A stretch of DNA of 64,000 bases from Persicaria tinctoria (lineage: Eukaryota > Streptophyta > Magnoliopsida > Caryophyllales > Polygonaceae). The stretch is taken from assembly GCA_037127255.1 (NCBI GenBank), contig JBANSL010000012.1:20284615-20348614 (forward strand). The letters are read 5' to 3'. Shown one piece after another: positions 10,215 through 22,540 of this stretch. The notes under the pieces were generated by a model that worked only from the letters and a program-made list of their open reading frames with translations, was not told the origin of the DNA and did not search any database. Both the position numbers and the translations under genes were made by a program. The stretch's first letter is position 1; every line of letters begins with the position of its first letter.

Positions 10215-13200
10215 ATGAGATTAAGTTTTTGGAATTGTAGAGGAATTGGGAAATCAGAAACGAAATCAGAATCTATGGTGGCATTAGAAGAAACGAACAT
10301 ATCTAACTGGTGGCATTAGCATAAACGAAATCAGAATCTATCCTAGATGAGAAAAACTGGATATATGCAGGTTTTGATAATGCTATTTGGTCTCCTGCCT
10401 CTAGTCGGTCTGGTGGGCTTGGGGTTATGTGGAAGGACCACCAACTATCGGTTGAATCTCTTTTTATCGAAATCCACCTTCTGAGGATTATTGGTATTCG
10501 TTACGAAACTCGTCCGATGATGTGGTAATTATGATCTTGTGTGTATATTCCCCCCCCCCCCCCCCCCCTCGATTATCTTGAAGAGACCCTGACGGGTATC
10601 ATCACAACCTCTTCTATTCCATGTATTGTCATGGGTAATTTGAATGAAATCTACTGTAGTAATGACAAATTGGGGGGTGTGGATGTTCGTCCTTCCTGAT
10701 GTACACACCTTATTAACTTTAAAAATGATTGTTCTCTAATGGATATCCCCACTTTTGGAAACTCATTTACCTGGAGGCGTATACCGGAAGGGCAAGGAAA
10801 TATTTATGAAAAACTGGACCGTGTTCTAGTTCACCACTCTATTTTACACAAATTCCCTAATCTAATCACGAAGAATGGTTCTTTTTCTTCGTCCAATCAC
10901 TGTCCAATATCGATTATCCTCGATTGCAACTCTTTTTTCAAAGCCCCACCGTTCAAATTTGAAAACATCTGGCTTCAAAGGAAGGACTTTCGGAACATTG
11001 TCAAACAAGTATGGCGTAGTTACTGTCCTGGATCTGCGATGTTTCAAGTATATTTTAAACAAAGGATTCTGAAACAAAAGGCGAAACTATGGAACAGATC
11101 AACGTTTGGAAACATCTTTCGTCAATTAAAGGAAGTCGATGAGAAACTTCTTGAAATTCAATCGAATCAAATAAATCCCTCCATCTCCTAGGGAAATTCA
11201 AGAGAAGTTCATCTCTTAAAGAAAAAGGAACACCTCCTTCTCTTTCAAAAGAACTTTTGGAACCAGAGGGCTAAAATCAAACACCTCAAACTATCGGACT
11301 CCAATACTTCATATTATCCCCGCGTAGCTTCGGGCAGGAGACATAGAAAACAAATTCGAAACATTACATCTTCGGAAGGTACCCTCATTGTTGGTGAGGA
11401 GAATGTTAAGGCAGATATTAAACGTGACTTTGAGAAAAGATTTAAGAAGAAATCAATCAATGAAAATATGCTCAACGAACTATTGTGTCTCATTCAGCTA
11501 ACTATTACCGCAAAAGACAACCTGACGCTAATTCATCATCCTTCTAATAATAAAATAAAGAATACAGTTTTTAGTATTGGATCCAATAAATATCCTGGCC
11601 TTGATGGCTTTACAGCAGAGTTCTATAAAAAATACTGGGACATTGTCGGGCCCTCAATTGTCAAGGCTGTCAAAGGTTTCTTTCGCTCTGTGAAACTTTT
11701 AAAACAAATTAATCACACTTTTATCTATTTACTTCCCAAGTGTGATAATCCATCCTCCACTAATCACTATCGACCCATCAGTTTATGCTCCACCGGTAAT
11801 ATCCAAAATTCTAACCGAAAGACTTAAAAATACCATTGGAAAGTTAATCCACCCTCTTCAAGAGGCCTTTGTATCAGATAGAGCCATCCAAGACAATGTT
11901 CTTATTGCCCACAAAATCTTTCATTCATTCAAATCACGAAAAAGGCAGTGAGGGTTGGCTGGCAATAAAACTGGTTATGAAAAAAGCCTATGATAGGGTG
12001 GATTAAAATTTCACACAAGGAATTCTAGAAAAATTTGGCTTCCACCCCATCGATCTTTATTGCTTGGGTTATGGAATGCATGACAACTGTTTCATTTTCT
12101 GTTTTAGTTAACAACGGTCCTACCGACATGTTTCTACCCACTCGAGGTCTTCGTCAGGGTAACCCACTATCCCCCTTTCTTTTTATTTTAAGAGCATAAA
12201 TCCTTTCTCGCAAACTTGCGCTGAAGGCTAGCGCCACCGACAGTTCCATTGGATTTAGATCTGGTAGAATTGTCCCATGCATTCCTTTTCTAGCGTTCGC
12301 AGATGATATCATTATTTTCTCCAAAGGCAGTGTATCTACCTGTCTCAAAGTCAAGACCATTATTGACAATTACTGTAAACTTTCGGGACAACGTGTAAAT
12401 TACCACAAATCTAGTTTTCAGGCAACTAAAGGAATTCCAAACTCTCGGATCCAAGAGCTGTCTAATTGTTTAAATATTAGTAATGAAAACACTCTTGAAA
12501 AGTATCTTGGTTGTCGGATAGTCAATGAGCAAGTAAATAAGGAAACTTTTGAAGAAATCATCTGTAAATCAAGGGAACAATTAAGTAAGTGGAGGTTGAG
12601 TGCGCTCTCTCAACATGGCCGAGCAACTCTCATTGGGTCAAATCTGGCATCGAAACCTCTTTATAAAACGCAAAATTTTATGTTACCACCATCGGTACAC
12701 AAAGAACTGGATCAAATTAATAGACGTTTTTCTGGAACAAGGATAATCAACACCGCCCTCTTATTACTTGGGATAGAATATGTAGGCCATAGAAATTTGG
12801 GGTAATGGGCTTGAGAAAATCTAAAGAAATGAATGAAGCACTCCAAATGAAATTACTATGGAAAATTTTGGTTGAGCCTCACAATGCCTGGGTTAGACTT
12901 GTCACTCATAAATATCTTGGTCTCAAAAACATTCTCAACTATCGTAAGCACGGTAACTCGTCTCATTGATAAATTCAAAACGAGACTAATTTGGTCAATT
13001 GGTGATGGAAAATCGGTCAGATTTTGGACCGACAACTGGTTAACAACATCTTCAATTCACTCTAGACCTGATTGTCCTGACATCTCAAATCTCGAGGAAA
13101 GTATTAGTGACTATATCTTAGGTGGTCAGTGATGGCTTGAAAAGCTTCAGACCACTTTTCCGTCTTCGATTGTCAACGAAATTTTAGATACATCTTTACG

Positions 13201-14290
13201 TACAAATCAATTTGAGGATCGTCTCTATTGGTGGCCCGGTCGTGACTCGTGAGGGGTGGTTTTCCACCTTGTCAGCTTATAAACTTGTTTCTTCACAAAA
13301 TTCCCTGGAACTGGATAGTAACGCCTGTATTTGATCTCTTAATAGTCCACCCAAAATTAAAAACTTTTTATGGAAAATCTCGCAAAAAAGGTCTCCCCAC
13401 TGCTGACTGGCTTAACCAACGATGTGTATCTGTTCCTTCTACTTGTTGTCTTTGCAACTCTGCCGTTGAAGACGACACTCATTTGCTTATTGAATGCCCT
13501 TACATGAACTTGTTACACTATTTCCCAACGACTATTAGATAAAAAAATTCCAACTTGATTGGCCAATCAAGTGATTTTAAGCCCATCCTCAACTTATCGG
13601 AAACACCTTTTCAATTTAGGATAAGGACAAACTTGCGTTTACTTGGTGGACGGCTTGGTACATTAGAAACCAAGTCCTATTCAGACATGTTGTCATTCCT
13701 CTCACATCTATAAAAAGTCATCCCATCCAAACTCATATTGATAATTGGAAGAAAACATTAGTGTTTGATGATGACCTGAATCCGGTTGACTCTTCTACAA
13801 AGCAAGCTACCTCGTTGCAGGTCAAACAAAAACAAAAGACAAACACCTCTTGGTGAAAACCTCCTTTAGGCTTGTATAAGCTCAATTTCAATGGCTCAAC
13901 TCTGTCTAACTCAATAGCACTGCTGGCATAATTATTCGGGACTGGTTGGGGAATCCACTTCACATTGGTTTTTAGCAACTTGGTTCCCAAACTCCACTTA
14001 AACCGGAAGCCTTTACCCTTAAATTAGGGGTACAACAAGTTAGACAACTGCACATAGACAAAGTTCAAATTGAAGGAGATTCTCTAATAATAATAAATCA
14101 TTTGAAAAACAAACATAATTGTCATTGGGAAATTGAATTGATCATGGTTGATATCAAAACTCTACTGTCAGATGTGAAAGAAGTCTTTTTCTTTCACATT
14201 CCCCGCATGGGTAATAGAGTTGCTCACAAGGTTGCACACCTTGGCCACTCTGCTCGGGGTACCGACATCTTAAATAATTTTGGTCTGTAG
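10215..14290 (+). pseudogene. LINE (non-LTR retrotransposon) ORF2 remnant
   Basis: Domains appear in the normal order but in shifting frames. First is an endonuclease start with MRLSFWNCRGIG at 10215 and an FGNSFTWRR block near 10757. The reverse transcriptase has KYPGLDGFTAEFYK at about 11590, [12 protein letters not shown] at about 12150 and the active-site FADDIIIF at about 12296. A zinc-binding RT domain with CCLCNSAVEDDTHLL lies near 13440. The RNase H-like tail ends HIPRMGNRVAHKVAH and a stop at 14288-14290. Many stops and shifts, and a 19-base C run at 10550-10568, show long decay. Short A-rich tracts at about 14350 and 14380 may be tail remnants. A second LINE fragment lies on the minus strand around 50.9-55.9 kb. 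Confidence 0.9.
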
Positions 14291-14473
14291 GACCTCATCC
14301 GTAAGGATGCTCTCGGGTAGAGTCTTCTCACCCGAAATCTTTCCTGATAAAAAAAAATGGAGATTCTATTTGAGGAAAAAAAAAAAGAATAGCTCAGAAT
14401 TCTAAAAAATATCTAAATTTTTTCGAAATGGAAGATTGGTTGGAGATGCTACAAGGACACTCCTTTAGCATAA

Positions 14474-14677
14474 CAGAATACGAGAATGTAATAGGTTTTT
14501 GTTATGCAAGCGAGATCACGTAATACCATTAATCCAAAACCAAAACAATTAGCTATTGTAAAATTATGCAATTTTCTAATTTTTCAAAACAGTTAATCCA
14601 TTCCAATTTTGTTGCCACCCCTAGCTTCAGGGGCAGTGATTCGTATTCTGTGATCTCGCTTGCATAATGAAAACCTG
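14474..14677. repeat. Inverted repeat, probable decayed MITE
   Basis: Arms at 14492-14519 and 14651-14677 share a core of ATGCAAGCGAGATCA in opposite orientation. A further 10-bp match, CAGAATACGA at 14474-14483, pairs with 14641-14650 but in the wrong nesting order, so the structure has been rearranged. No target-site duplication was found and there is no coding content. Confidence 0.5.
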
Positions 14678-14689
14678 TTAGAGCACCCC

Positions 14690-15790
14690 AATAGATTCTC
14701 CATTTTTTCTACAAAATGGGAAATCAAAATTTATTATCCTCAAAATAACTTTGATAAAATTCCAACAACTTCTCTATTTTGGAGAACTATAAAATAATTT
14801 TTTTATTTTTATTTATTTTGTAAATGAAAATTAATGATATTCTTTTCCTTTGAGCTACAACCAACAAAAGTACTAGAGTAGGAGTGTATATTGTATTCTA
14901 GTAGCTCCTCCAGAATTCTCCTATTGATGGTAATTTTTTTTATTTTAAATTTGATGGTCATCATTCCATTCATCCAAGAGCTAGTGGAGCAGGCAAGGAA
15001 CCAGGAATGAAAATCGGGGTATGCTAAAATCACCTTACACAATAAACAAAATTTTAACAGTTATTAATATCACATGTATACCATAAATATACACACCTAG
15101 GAAAAAAACTAACAAAGAGAAAAATAAAATATATAATAAACAATTTTTTTTTATGAAATAATGAACAAAATTTTAATAATTATTAATGTCACATATATAA
15201 CATGTATAAGCACCTGGATAAAAAAAGCTAATGAAGCGAAAAAGAATAACCTATGGGCAAGATAGATGGGAATCGATGTACTAGTTGTACAGGTCAGCTA
15301 TCCAATCTCTGTGAGGAGTGCATACTAAAGTGAAAGTAGATTCAAAAGAAAAATAAAAACAAGGACAAGGGGAATTGAACTCTGGTTGTTCAGAATATAT
15401 CCATATTGGTCTTTTATAACCAACCAAATGTACTACTCAATCTTTGTGATACATACTACCTATAATTATATAACTTCTGTGATTTTGGGATGGGCTGCAG
15501 CAAAGCCCAGCCCACCCCTGGGTCCGTCCCTGTAGTGGAGTCTATAATTTTGAATTAATATTGATTTAGTTTTTTGTATGCATAATTTCCAATAGCTAGC
15601 TAAAAGGGTGGGTTGTTGCCTATTCCTACTGCTAATTTTCCTACTCTGACTAAGTTTTTATGGGTATTTTTAAACAACGACATACTTATATATACACGTT
15701 AAATACAAATTCTCATCACTTTACTCATCAAATTATTATCTTCTTTGCTCAATTTCTTCTCGAGTTTCAAAGCTTGTTTGATGGCTTCTC
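14690..15790. other. AT-rich non-coding spacer
   Basis: No gene, RNA or clear element was recognised. Open frames are short and AT-driven. Confidence 0.4.
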
Positions 15791-15794
15791 GTTC

Positions 15795-16060
15795 CACTAC
15801 AAAATATCTGAGCTAGTGTAGCACCCGAAATCAGTTACCTTAGGCGTCAAAAGTGTTACTATAGACCTATGGCAACGGTTGTCACTCCGCTACAGTAGAG
15901 GTCGTTAGCGTAGACCTATAGTAACAAGTAACAACATGATACCCTATTATAATGTTTTGAGAAAACCAAACTACATCTGTCCCCTCAGGTTCACAACTAT
16001 TACCGTAGATGAAACCATTACGAAAGATGCACAACCGTTACCAAAGATATCTTCTTTTAA
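15795..16060 (+). mobile_element. Possible CACTA-type transposon end
   Basis: CACTACAAAATAT at 15795 resembles the terminal inverted repeat of En/Spm (CACTA) elements. It is followed by recurring subterminal motifs such as TAGACCTATRG, CAACGGTTGT and TTACCGTAGA, which such ends often carry. I could not find the opposite terminus or a matching 3-bp target duplication, so it may be a broken end. Confidence 0.35.
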
Positions 16061-16337
16061 AAAAAAAATTGACTTCCTACAATACTACACCTTGTAACCA
16101 CCACAAAACTTCTCATCAAACAATAAAAAAAAATCCACAAAAAAGATGCTAAAGTTGCAAAGCCTCCTTGATTCAAAGTTTCAAACAATAAATCGTCAAT
16201 ATACAAAGAATTTCTTAATGTATTTTGTGGACAAGCATACAAACATATACATATATCTTATCATCTCTAAACCATAAAACATTATATAAACCTTCTAAAA
16301 ATTTGCTCTTCATAAATAACTCACATTAACAACAATT

Positions 16338-16372
<35 letters not shown>

Positions 16373-17877
16373 ATAACTCACATTAGTATATCTATGTTGA
16401 CTTTCCAACCTTTCTACATTGTAGAGGTTATTGTACATCTACAAACTAGTGATGAAAAAAATAATTTCAATGAAAAAACCAATAATATAGACACAAGCTC
16501 AAAGTTAAGAGAGAATAATTTACAACTAAAACAAGTCATATACACTTAATCAAAAGGAATTATTAGCTATCCACTATTGACCATCAAGATGTATGTTTGT
16601 CTATCAAGAAAGCTTTAGTAGTATTTCTACTTGAAATTGTGTCATTTCCAAATATAGGCATCACTATCAACTTGATTTCTTAAAGACAATCGACACTTCA
16701 ACAACAAGATATACGAATTTAATAAGGTGCAAATGCCTTTTGATTACAGAAGTTAAGATTATTATTATAAATATATAAATAAAGGAGCCATCTCACACAT
16801 GTATCATAAAAGCTAAAATCTCAACCATTAAATGGTTTTAATTTACTCATCTTACTCAATCAACGAGTTTACAATGTCAAATGAGGACAAAGAAGAAAGT
16901 AGAAATACACTTGACTCAAGAATGGACAGCAGTGAAGATAGGTTTTTGATCTTAAAACATGAATTACACAAATGTAAGGACATCTTTTATAAAATTAAAT
17001 GGATATCTCAACGCGAGTGACAAATAAACCTTTTAGGATCATAACACGAACAGTAGGTTCAAATGATTTGTATGATTCAACTTCACACCTAAGGTAAACA
17101 AAATTTGCATATGGAAGCCTTAAAGGGGTTAAGAGTAAATACACAATCAATATTTTTATTATCAATAATCACATTATGACTCACCAATTCGCAACTACAA
17201 TTGGTAAGTCTCCATCAGTAACCTTCAATTTGAATACAGAAAAAATATTATCATAGAAGCATATCTAAACTACCTCTAGACAAAAAGAGTTTTCAGCTGT
17301 AATGCAATTTACCCAATGCCACCAATCTCTGAATTTCATGCATAAAACTAACCCATGCTTCTCATTCACAATGATAGGAGGATATATTGCCTAACAAAAT
17401 GTAAAACTTCTCTTCCGGGAAATCAAGAGATAGAAAGAACATGCATTAGATTTGCTTCTATAAGAAAATCAATAGATATACCAACACTAAAACTTATTAA
17501 CTTATTTGAACAACACAACAAAGCAATCTCAATCACAACCTAATCAAAATATAACAAAAAAAATGCACACATTGGTCAAAGTTATCTAGGATAGTAGCAT
17601 GGAAGTAATCAATCATACTTGGATTAATTAGAACTAACAACTTAGATCTCCACACAAATCAAACCCCTTTGCAAGTTATAGAACTTAGCTTAATCACCTA
17701 GAATATAAATTATTTTCTACTACATGCATCTCCGACATACTTTGTTCGCATTTGCCGAGAAATAGAGAAATATATGTTAATTACAAATGTCGATATAATA
17801 AAAATGGTAACAACCATTGCATATTCAAGGTCTATTGCCAATGTGTATGATTGTATAAGGCCTAAATATTTGGGAAC
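16061..17877. other. AT-rich non-coding region with a (CAA)n tract
   Basis: A (CAA)n microsatellite spans about 16336-16372 and is flanked by two copies of AATAACTCACATTA. No gene is recognised. The 3' end may include the 5' region of the PIF element that begins at or before 17878. Confidence 0.4.
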
Positions 17878-19128
17878 ATGATTGATGATATTATTGATGA
17901 TGAATATGAAGAAATGTTACTTGTTCACGACGAAGACAAATTTTGCGTTGATCGGAGTTCAAGAAGAGCTCATTGTGTTTCTATTATTGGTCATCGTGTT
18001 GTTCATCATGATCTACGCGAGGGTCATGAAAAACTTTTACGTGACTACTTTGATGATCCTCCGAAATATGGAAGTACTTTCTTTCGAAGGAGATTCCGAA
18101 TGAAGCATTCTCTTTTCATGTGCATTCATGATGTTGTCGTCGCACATAATGCATATTTTGTTCAAAAGAGGAATGTCGCCAGACGTCTTGGCTTGTCATC
18201 GCTTCAAAAGATAACAACTGGTTTTCGGCAACTAGCATATGGTATTATGGCCGATTATGTTGATGAGTAAGCGCAGATTGGGGAAAACGCTGCTATTGAA
18301 AGTCTAACAAAGTTCGTCCTAGAAATCATTGAAGTTTTTGGTGATGAGTACTTACTCTAATTACTCAATTGCAAAGATTCATTTGTTCACCGCTTAATAT
18401 AATTACTCAATTGCCTAAGATTTTTCAGTTTTGTTGATGAGCTCTAAATTGGTGGTTGAGTATCATTTTATCAAAAAAGTTTGAATCTACTGAGAATTTT
18501 ACTTAGGTTAGAATTGCTTTTTTTCCCCTATTTGTTTGTCAAATTTTATTAGGTTGGTTACCTAGCTTGTATGATAATCTAATGTGAGCTTGATCATGAA
18601 ATTAAATATTTAGTATTATATATTGGCCATGCAATTATACTTGTGTTTTGTGTGCATATGTACAAAATTATCATTTATTCATCAAAACAATGATTCATTC
18701 TTAATTATAGAATATGGAATTAAAGCTAGCACTTATTTTTTTAACACAGAACAAATGTTGTTTATAAGAAAAATAGAAATAATTAATAAGCTCAATTTAC
18801 ATTAATATTTATTTAGTTCGATTCGAAGTGCTAAATTGTACTGTATTTCCAAAGATGTGAAACTCAATTTTACTTATTTTTCAATCCCGATTGAGCAATG
18901 AATCTTTAACTAGATGAATTGTCAATTGTGAAGGTTCATTCGTTCATCACTTAATTCATTTAGTCGCTTGCCTAAGATTTATTTTGATGATGAGCTCTAA
19001 CTGTTTTAGTCGATTGTATAAGATTTATTTTGATGATGAGCTCTAACTTGATAATTGAGTACCATTTCATCGAAAAAGTTTAAATCAAATAAGAATTTTA
19101 GTAAAGTTAGGGTCACTTTTTTTTCTTA

Positions 19129-19452
19129 TTTAGGGCTCGTTTATATAAGCATATAAGGTAAACAGAATAGAAACAAATTTTGTATAAGAAAATATTTTAA
19201 AGAGAGAAAAATGCTATTTTTTAATGAAAAATAAGATAGGAGAGGAAATTATTAGAGGAGTATAAGGGATATGGTTATCCTTGTTCAAATAGGTGATTGA
19301 AAAGAGAGAAAACAAAACTAATTTTGTATAAAAAAAATTGGGAAAAGATGGTAATGATTAAAAATTTTAACAATGTATTTTAAACTATAAAAGGACTACA
19401 TTCATTTTCTTTTCCTTTTCCTTTTCAAAATTTAAACCAAACGAGTCCTTAA
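19129..19452. mobile_element. hAT-type MITE
   Basis: A 324-bp insertion with imperfect 14-bp terminal inverted repeats: TTTAGGGCTCGTTT on the left and the complement of TTAAGGACTCGTTT on the right. It is flanked by a perfect 8-bp duplication TTTTCTTA (19121-19128 and 19453-19460). It interrupts unit 2 of the 560-bp tandem repeat and is absent from unit 1. Confidence 0.88.
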
Positions 19453-20359
19453 TTTTCTTAGATTGGCATGGTTACCTTGTATGATTATCTAATGTGAGCT
19501 CGATCAAGAAATGTTAAATACATAATATTAAATATTATTCATGCATGTTTTCTTGCGCCTTGTAGTGCCTATATATGTATAATAATAATCGTTTATGTAT
19601 CAAAACAATAGTTCATTATTAATTAGATATAGTATGGAATCAAAGCTAGTACATACTCCATCCATTTCCAATTAATTGACGTTTTAAGGTTAAGAGAGTT
19701 TTTAAAAACAAATGACGTTCTCATTTTCCCCTTTTAATTGTACAGAGTACTACTATTAATCCAGTAAATTTTTTTTTTTTCTGAAAATCATGTTGCCCCT
19801 CATCCTCCTCATTCCACGGCATAATACTCAAGCCGTCGATCAAGTATAAACTACACACGATCCGGGAGATTGAAATCATTGAATCCATGCTCATCTTCGA
19901 CCCTCCCTCTATGAAACCCTAGCTAGCTTTCTACACCTCGTCCCCCTAGATGTCAAAATCGGGTGAGTTTGGTGCATTAGGGACTGTCGAATCCTAACTC
20001 GACCCCTCGAAGCCGCCGACGATTCACTTGATCCACCACCTCCTTGCAAGTGACCCGCTCCACCTCTCCACGTCCTCCTCGTCGCGTCTCCGTCACTCCA
20101 TCTCCGGCCTCCTCCGACCTGCATGTATTGTGGTTGTCATGCGCGTTGGTTGTCCGAGTTCCCTACTGTGCAGGGAATAACAGTACTCTTCTCCCCTTCT
20201 CCTTTTTTTCTCTCTCATCTATTCTCTTCTAAAAGGCATGAACTCAATTTCAAATAATTAGAAATTGGACAAGGTTCTAGACAAAGTGTTTTACAATTCG
20301 ATGGTGTTTGCTGTCATAAAATTAATTGGGGGTCAATTGTATTAGAGTTGGGATTGAGC

Positions 20360-20362
<3 letters not shown>

Positions 20363-20418
<56 letters not shown>
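20363..20418. repeat. (TA)n microsatellite inside the mariner element
   Basis: A pure TA run of about 55 bases. ATTAGAGTTGKGATT occurs on both sides of it (about 20341 and 20416). Confidence 0.9.
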
Positions 20419-20421
<3 letters not shown>

Positions 20422-20679
20422 GTTGTGATTTGCTGTCGTATATGAATTACTGTCATTGTTGTCATATGTGAATTTATATGTATAGTTGTATACTGTTGGA
20501 GGGAGGTTTTGTGAAGGTTGAAAAGTTGAAGATGGATATGATGAGGGAGATTGAGCATATGAAGATGGAGATGAAGTGAACCGAGATGATTCTTGAGTCG
20601 CAACAACAGCTTGTGGATGCATTGAATCACAACAGATCGCAACAGACAACCACTTCTAATCAAGAAAGTTTAACTTACA

Positions 20680-22060
20680 ATCCAGTAATTTTTATAGCTC
20701 ATAAATTCATCACTTGCACTAATAGGTGTTCTTGCATTATCTTGTTGAATGAAGATAGGCTTTCTGGAGTCCTCCACGAGCCACTTAGCTTGAATTGCCG
20801 GTATAACTTTTTCGATCAAATAAGCTCTAATTGTCTCTTTCGTCACCGATGTCATATATTTCATCTCTAACGTGCCCGCCTCTCTATTTCAACTTTGCCT
20901 CCGGGCTACTTGCGTGGTGACAAATGGAAAAACTCCTATTTCCTCAAAAAATACTTCATTTCCATTTTCGTCAAATCTCGGTCGAGCCATAACAACAAGG
21001 AACATAACTTTCCCAATGAAATTTTTTCTTTGACAAGTGCATGCCGGCTCTTCTTCATCATAATGTAAGTAATAAATTTCTGATTTTTTTGTCATGTAAA
21101 ACCATTTCTCATCAATATGCACAACATTGTACATATCGACGAATTTAGGCTCATGACGGCTATTGTTTTCTTCTCGTAAAAGAGGTTTGATGGCATTTGA
21201 GTGTCGACGAACTTCCCCTTCCTTCATACAGTTGTATAATGTTTTCGGAGAAACTCCCAACGCAAGTGCAACTGACCTTATAGGGATGACCTTCAATTGA
21301 TCGGTGTCAGTATGAATTTTCTTCCTGCCACACTTTTTTATTCTTCTATTCGAAACATCGATGAGTAAACATGTGGAGTGTCTTTGGCCCGCTTCCAAAT
21401 TCTATGCACTATTTTAATGGAATAAAAAACATTTCTGAAACCTCTTTGGTTGTAATACCATGCCTTAATTTTCCATCGACACTTCTTTCCAACAAAGCAC
21501 TCTAAATTTTTCATCGATCTTCATTAGAGAGGATCTTCATTCTTCTAGGAGCTATGTTTTGTCGATGAAATATGCCTAGAAATCAATATAGATGCAACAA
21601 TTGGAAGGACAAAACGTTGATGGGGCTTTAAAACAGTGTTGCTGCAGGACATTGTGGATTTACCTGAATATAAAGCTTTCAAATCGTTGGCATCGACATC
21701 TCGACCAGCTCCTTCGGGTCCAACGGCGAAATTAGCATCCACGTCATCATCTTCCATTAAATGAGGTACGTGAATTTCTATACATGGAGCTTCAAACTCC
21801 TCATTTGGTTCACCATTTAAAGCAATGGCTAAGTTTTCTGTAGAAGATGATGGAATCATCTTCAATATTGCATTGTCGCCCATTGTTTCTATATCTCCAC
21901 CCTCTCCCCCAGCATCGACATCGACATTGGCATCTAAGAATGGAGCTTCAAATAACAATGTTTATGTGCATGCATATCCACCATCGCCGCTGACATCGAC
22001 ATCTTCGTCGATCAATGGAAGGTTGAACAATACCCTTGATTCTGCATTAATGGATTAATT
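20680..22060 (-). pseudogene. Mariner-like transposase, C-terminally truncated
   Basis: Read on the minus strand from about 22060. An acidic Asp/Gly-rich N-terminus comes first. A helix-turn-helix region follows, with GRKKIHTD and VSPKTLYNCMKEG. The first catalytic Asp is in VVHIDEKWFYM (codon near 21111), with KVMFLVVMARPRFDENG after it. The second Asp is in IFIQQDNART (codon 20739-20741). The third catalytic Asp and the C-terminal domain of the plant D-D39-D family are absent: homology ends at about 20680. Several frameshifts and stops separate the blocks. The enzyme is inactive. It is annotated inside the element whose TIRs lie at 19656 and 22318. Confidence 0.88.
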
Positions 22061-22540
22061 TTTAACTTTAGAACCAAGTTATCTCGGATGAACTTCTCTC
22101 TTAGTTGTGTAAATATGGAGAAATTAAATGAAATTTGTTTTGGCTCTAATTTTCCACTAACATCATAATCCCTTTTAAATTAAGCAATATAAAAAGGTGG
22201 CAAAGTTGGAAGCTAAAGGGTTGCTTCTTTGACGTTCTTTGTACAAACCATCCACAAGTACAAATCCTTAATTAATGTGTCACATTCCAAAGCGTCAATT
22301 AATTTGAAACGGAGGGAGTAATTTTTTTAACACTAAATCAAATGTTGTTTGTAAGAGAAAAGTAAATAATTAATGTGCTCAATTTACACCAAAACAAATG
22401 TTGTCAAACTATATTTCCAAATATCTGGAACTCAATTTTGCTTAATTTTCAATCTGGATTGGGCAATGAATCTTGAACTAGAAAAATTGTCAGTTGAAAA
22501 GATTCATTTGTTTATAACTTAATTCAATTAGTCATTTATA

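Larger units (their letters stand above)
19656..22318 (-). mobile_element. Mariner-like element (plant MLE) with Stowaway-type termini
   Basis: A 2663-bp element with terminal inverted repeats CTCCATCCATTTCC (left) and the complement of CTCCCTCCGTTTC (right), each continuing into ATTAATTGACG. TA flanks both ends (19654-19655 and 22319-22320). It carries a decayed mariner transposase on the minus strand. The transposase C-terminus is missing, and 19.8-20.66 kb holds unrelated GC-rich sequence, a (TA)n tract and a plus-strand coiled-coil-like stretch. Confidence 0.9.
18374..22540. repeat. Tandem repeat of about 560 bp, interrupted by two DNA transposons
   Basis: Unit 1 is about 18374-18930. 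Unit 2 starts at about 18931 (AGGTTCATTCGTTCATCACTT), runs to 19655 and continues at 22321-22497. A third unit starts at about 22498 and is cut off. Shared blocks include GATGAGCTCTAA, ATCTAATGTGAGCT and CAAATGTTGTTT. Subtracting the hAT MITE and the mariner element from unit 2 leaves a length close to unit 1. No coding content. Confidence 0.75.

Noticed and set aside
19562..19571. TTGTAGTG as the right end of the CACTA-like element starting at 15795
   Set aside because: The flanking three bases do not match and the interval spans the PIF transposase and its nested insertions.
20314..20663. Open frames giving long Ile-Tyr repeats here and at about 25534-25901 and 30209-30445
   Set aside because: They are translations of (TA)n microsatellites and have no gene features.
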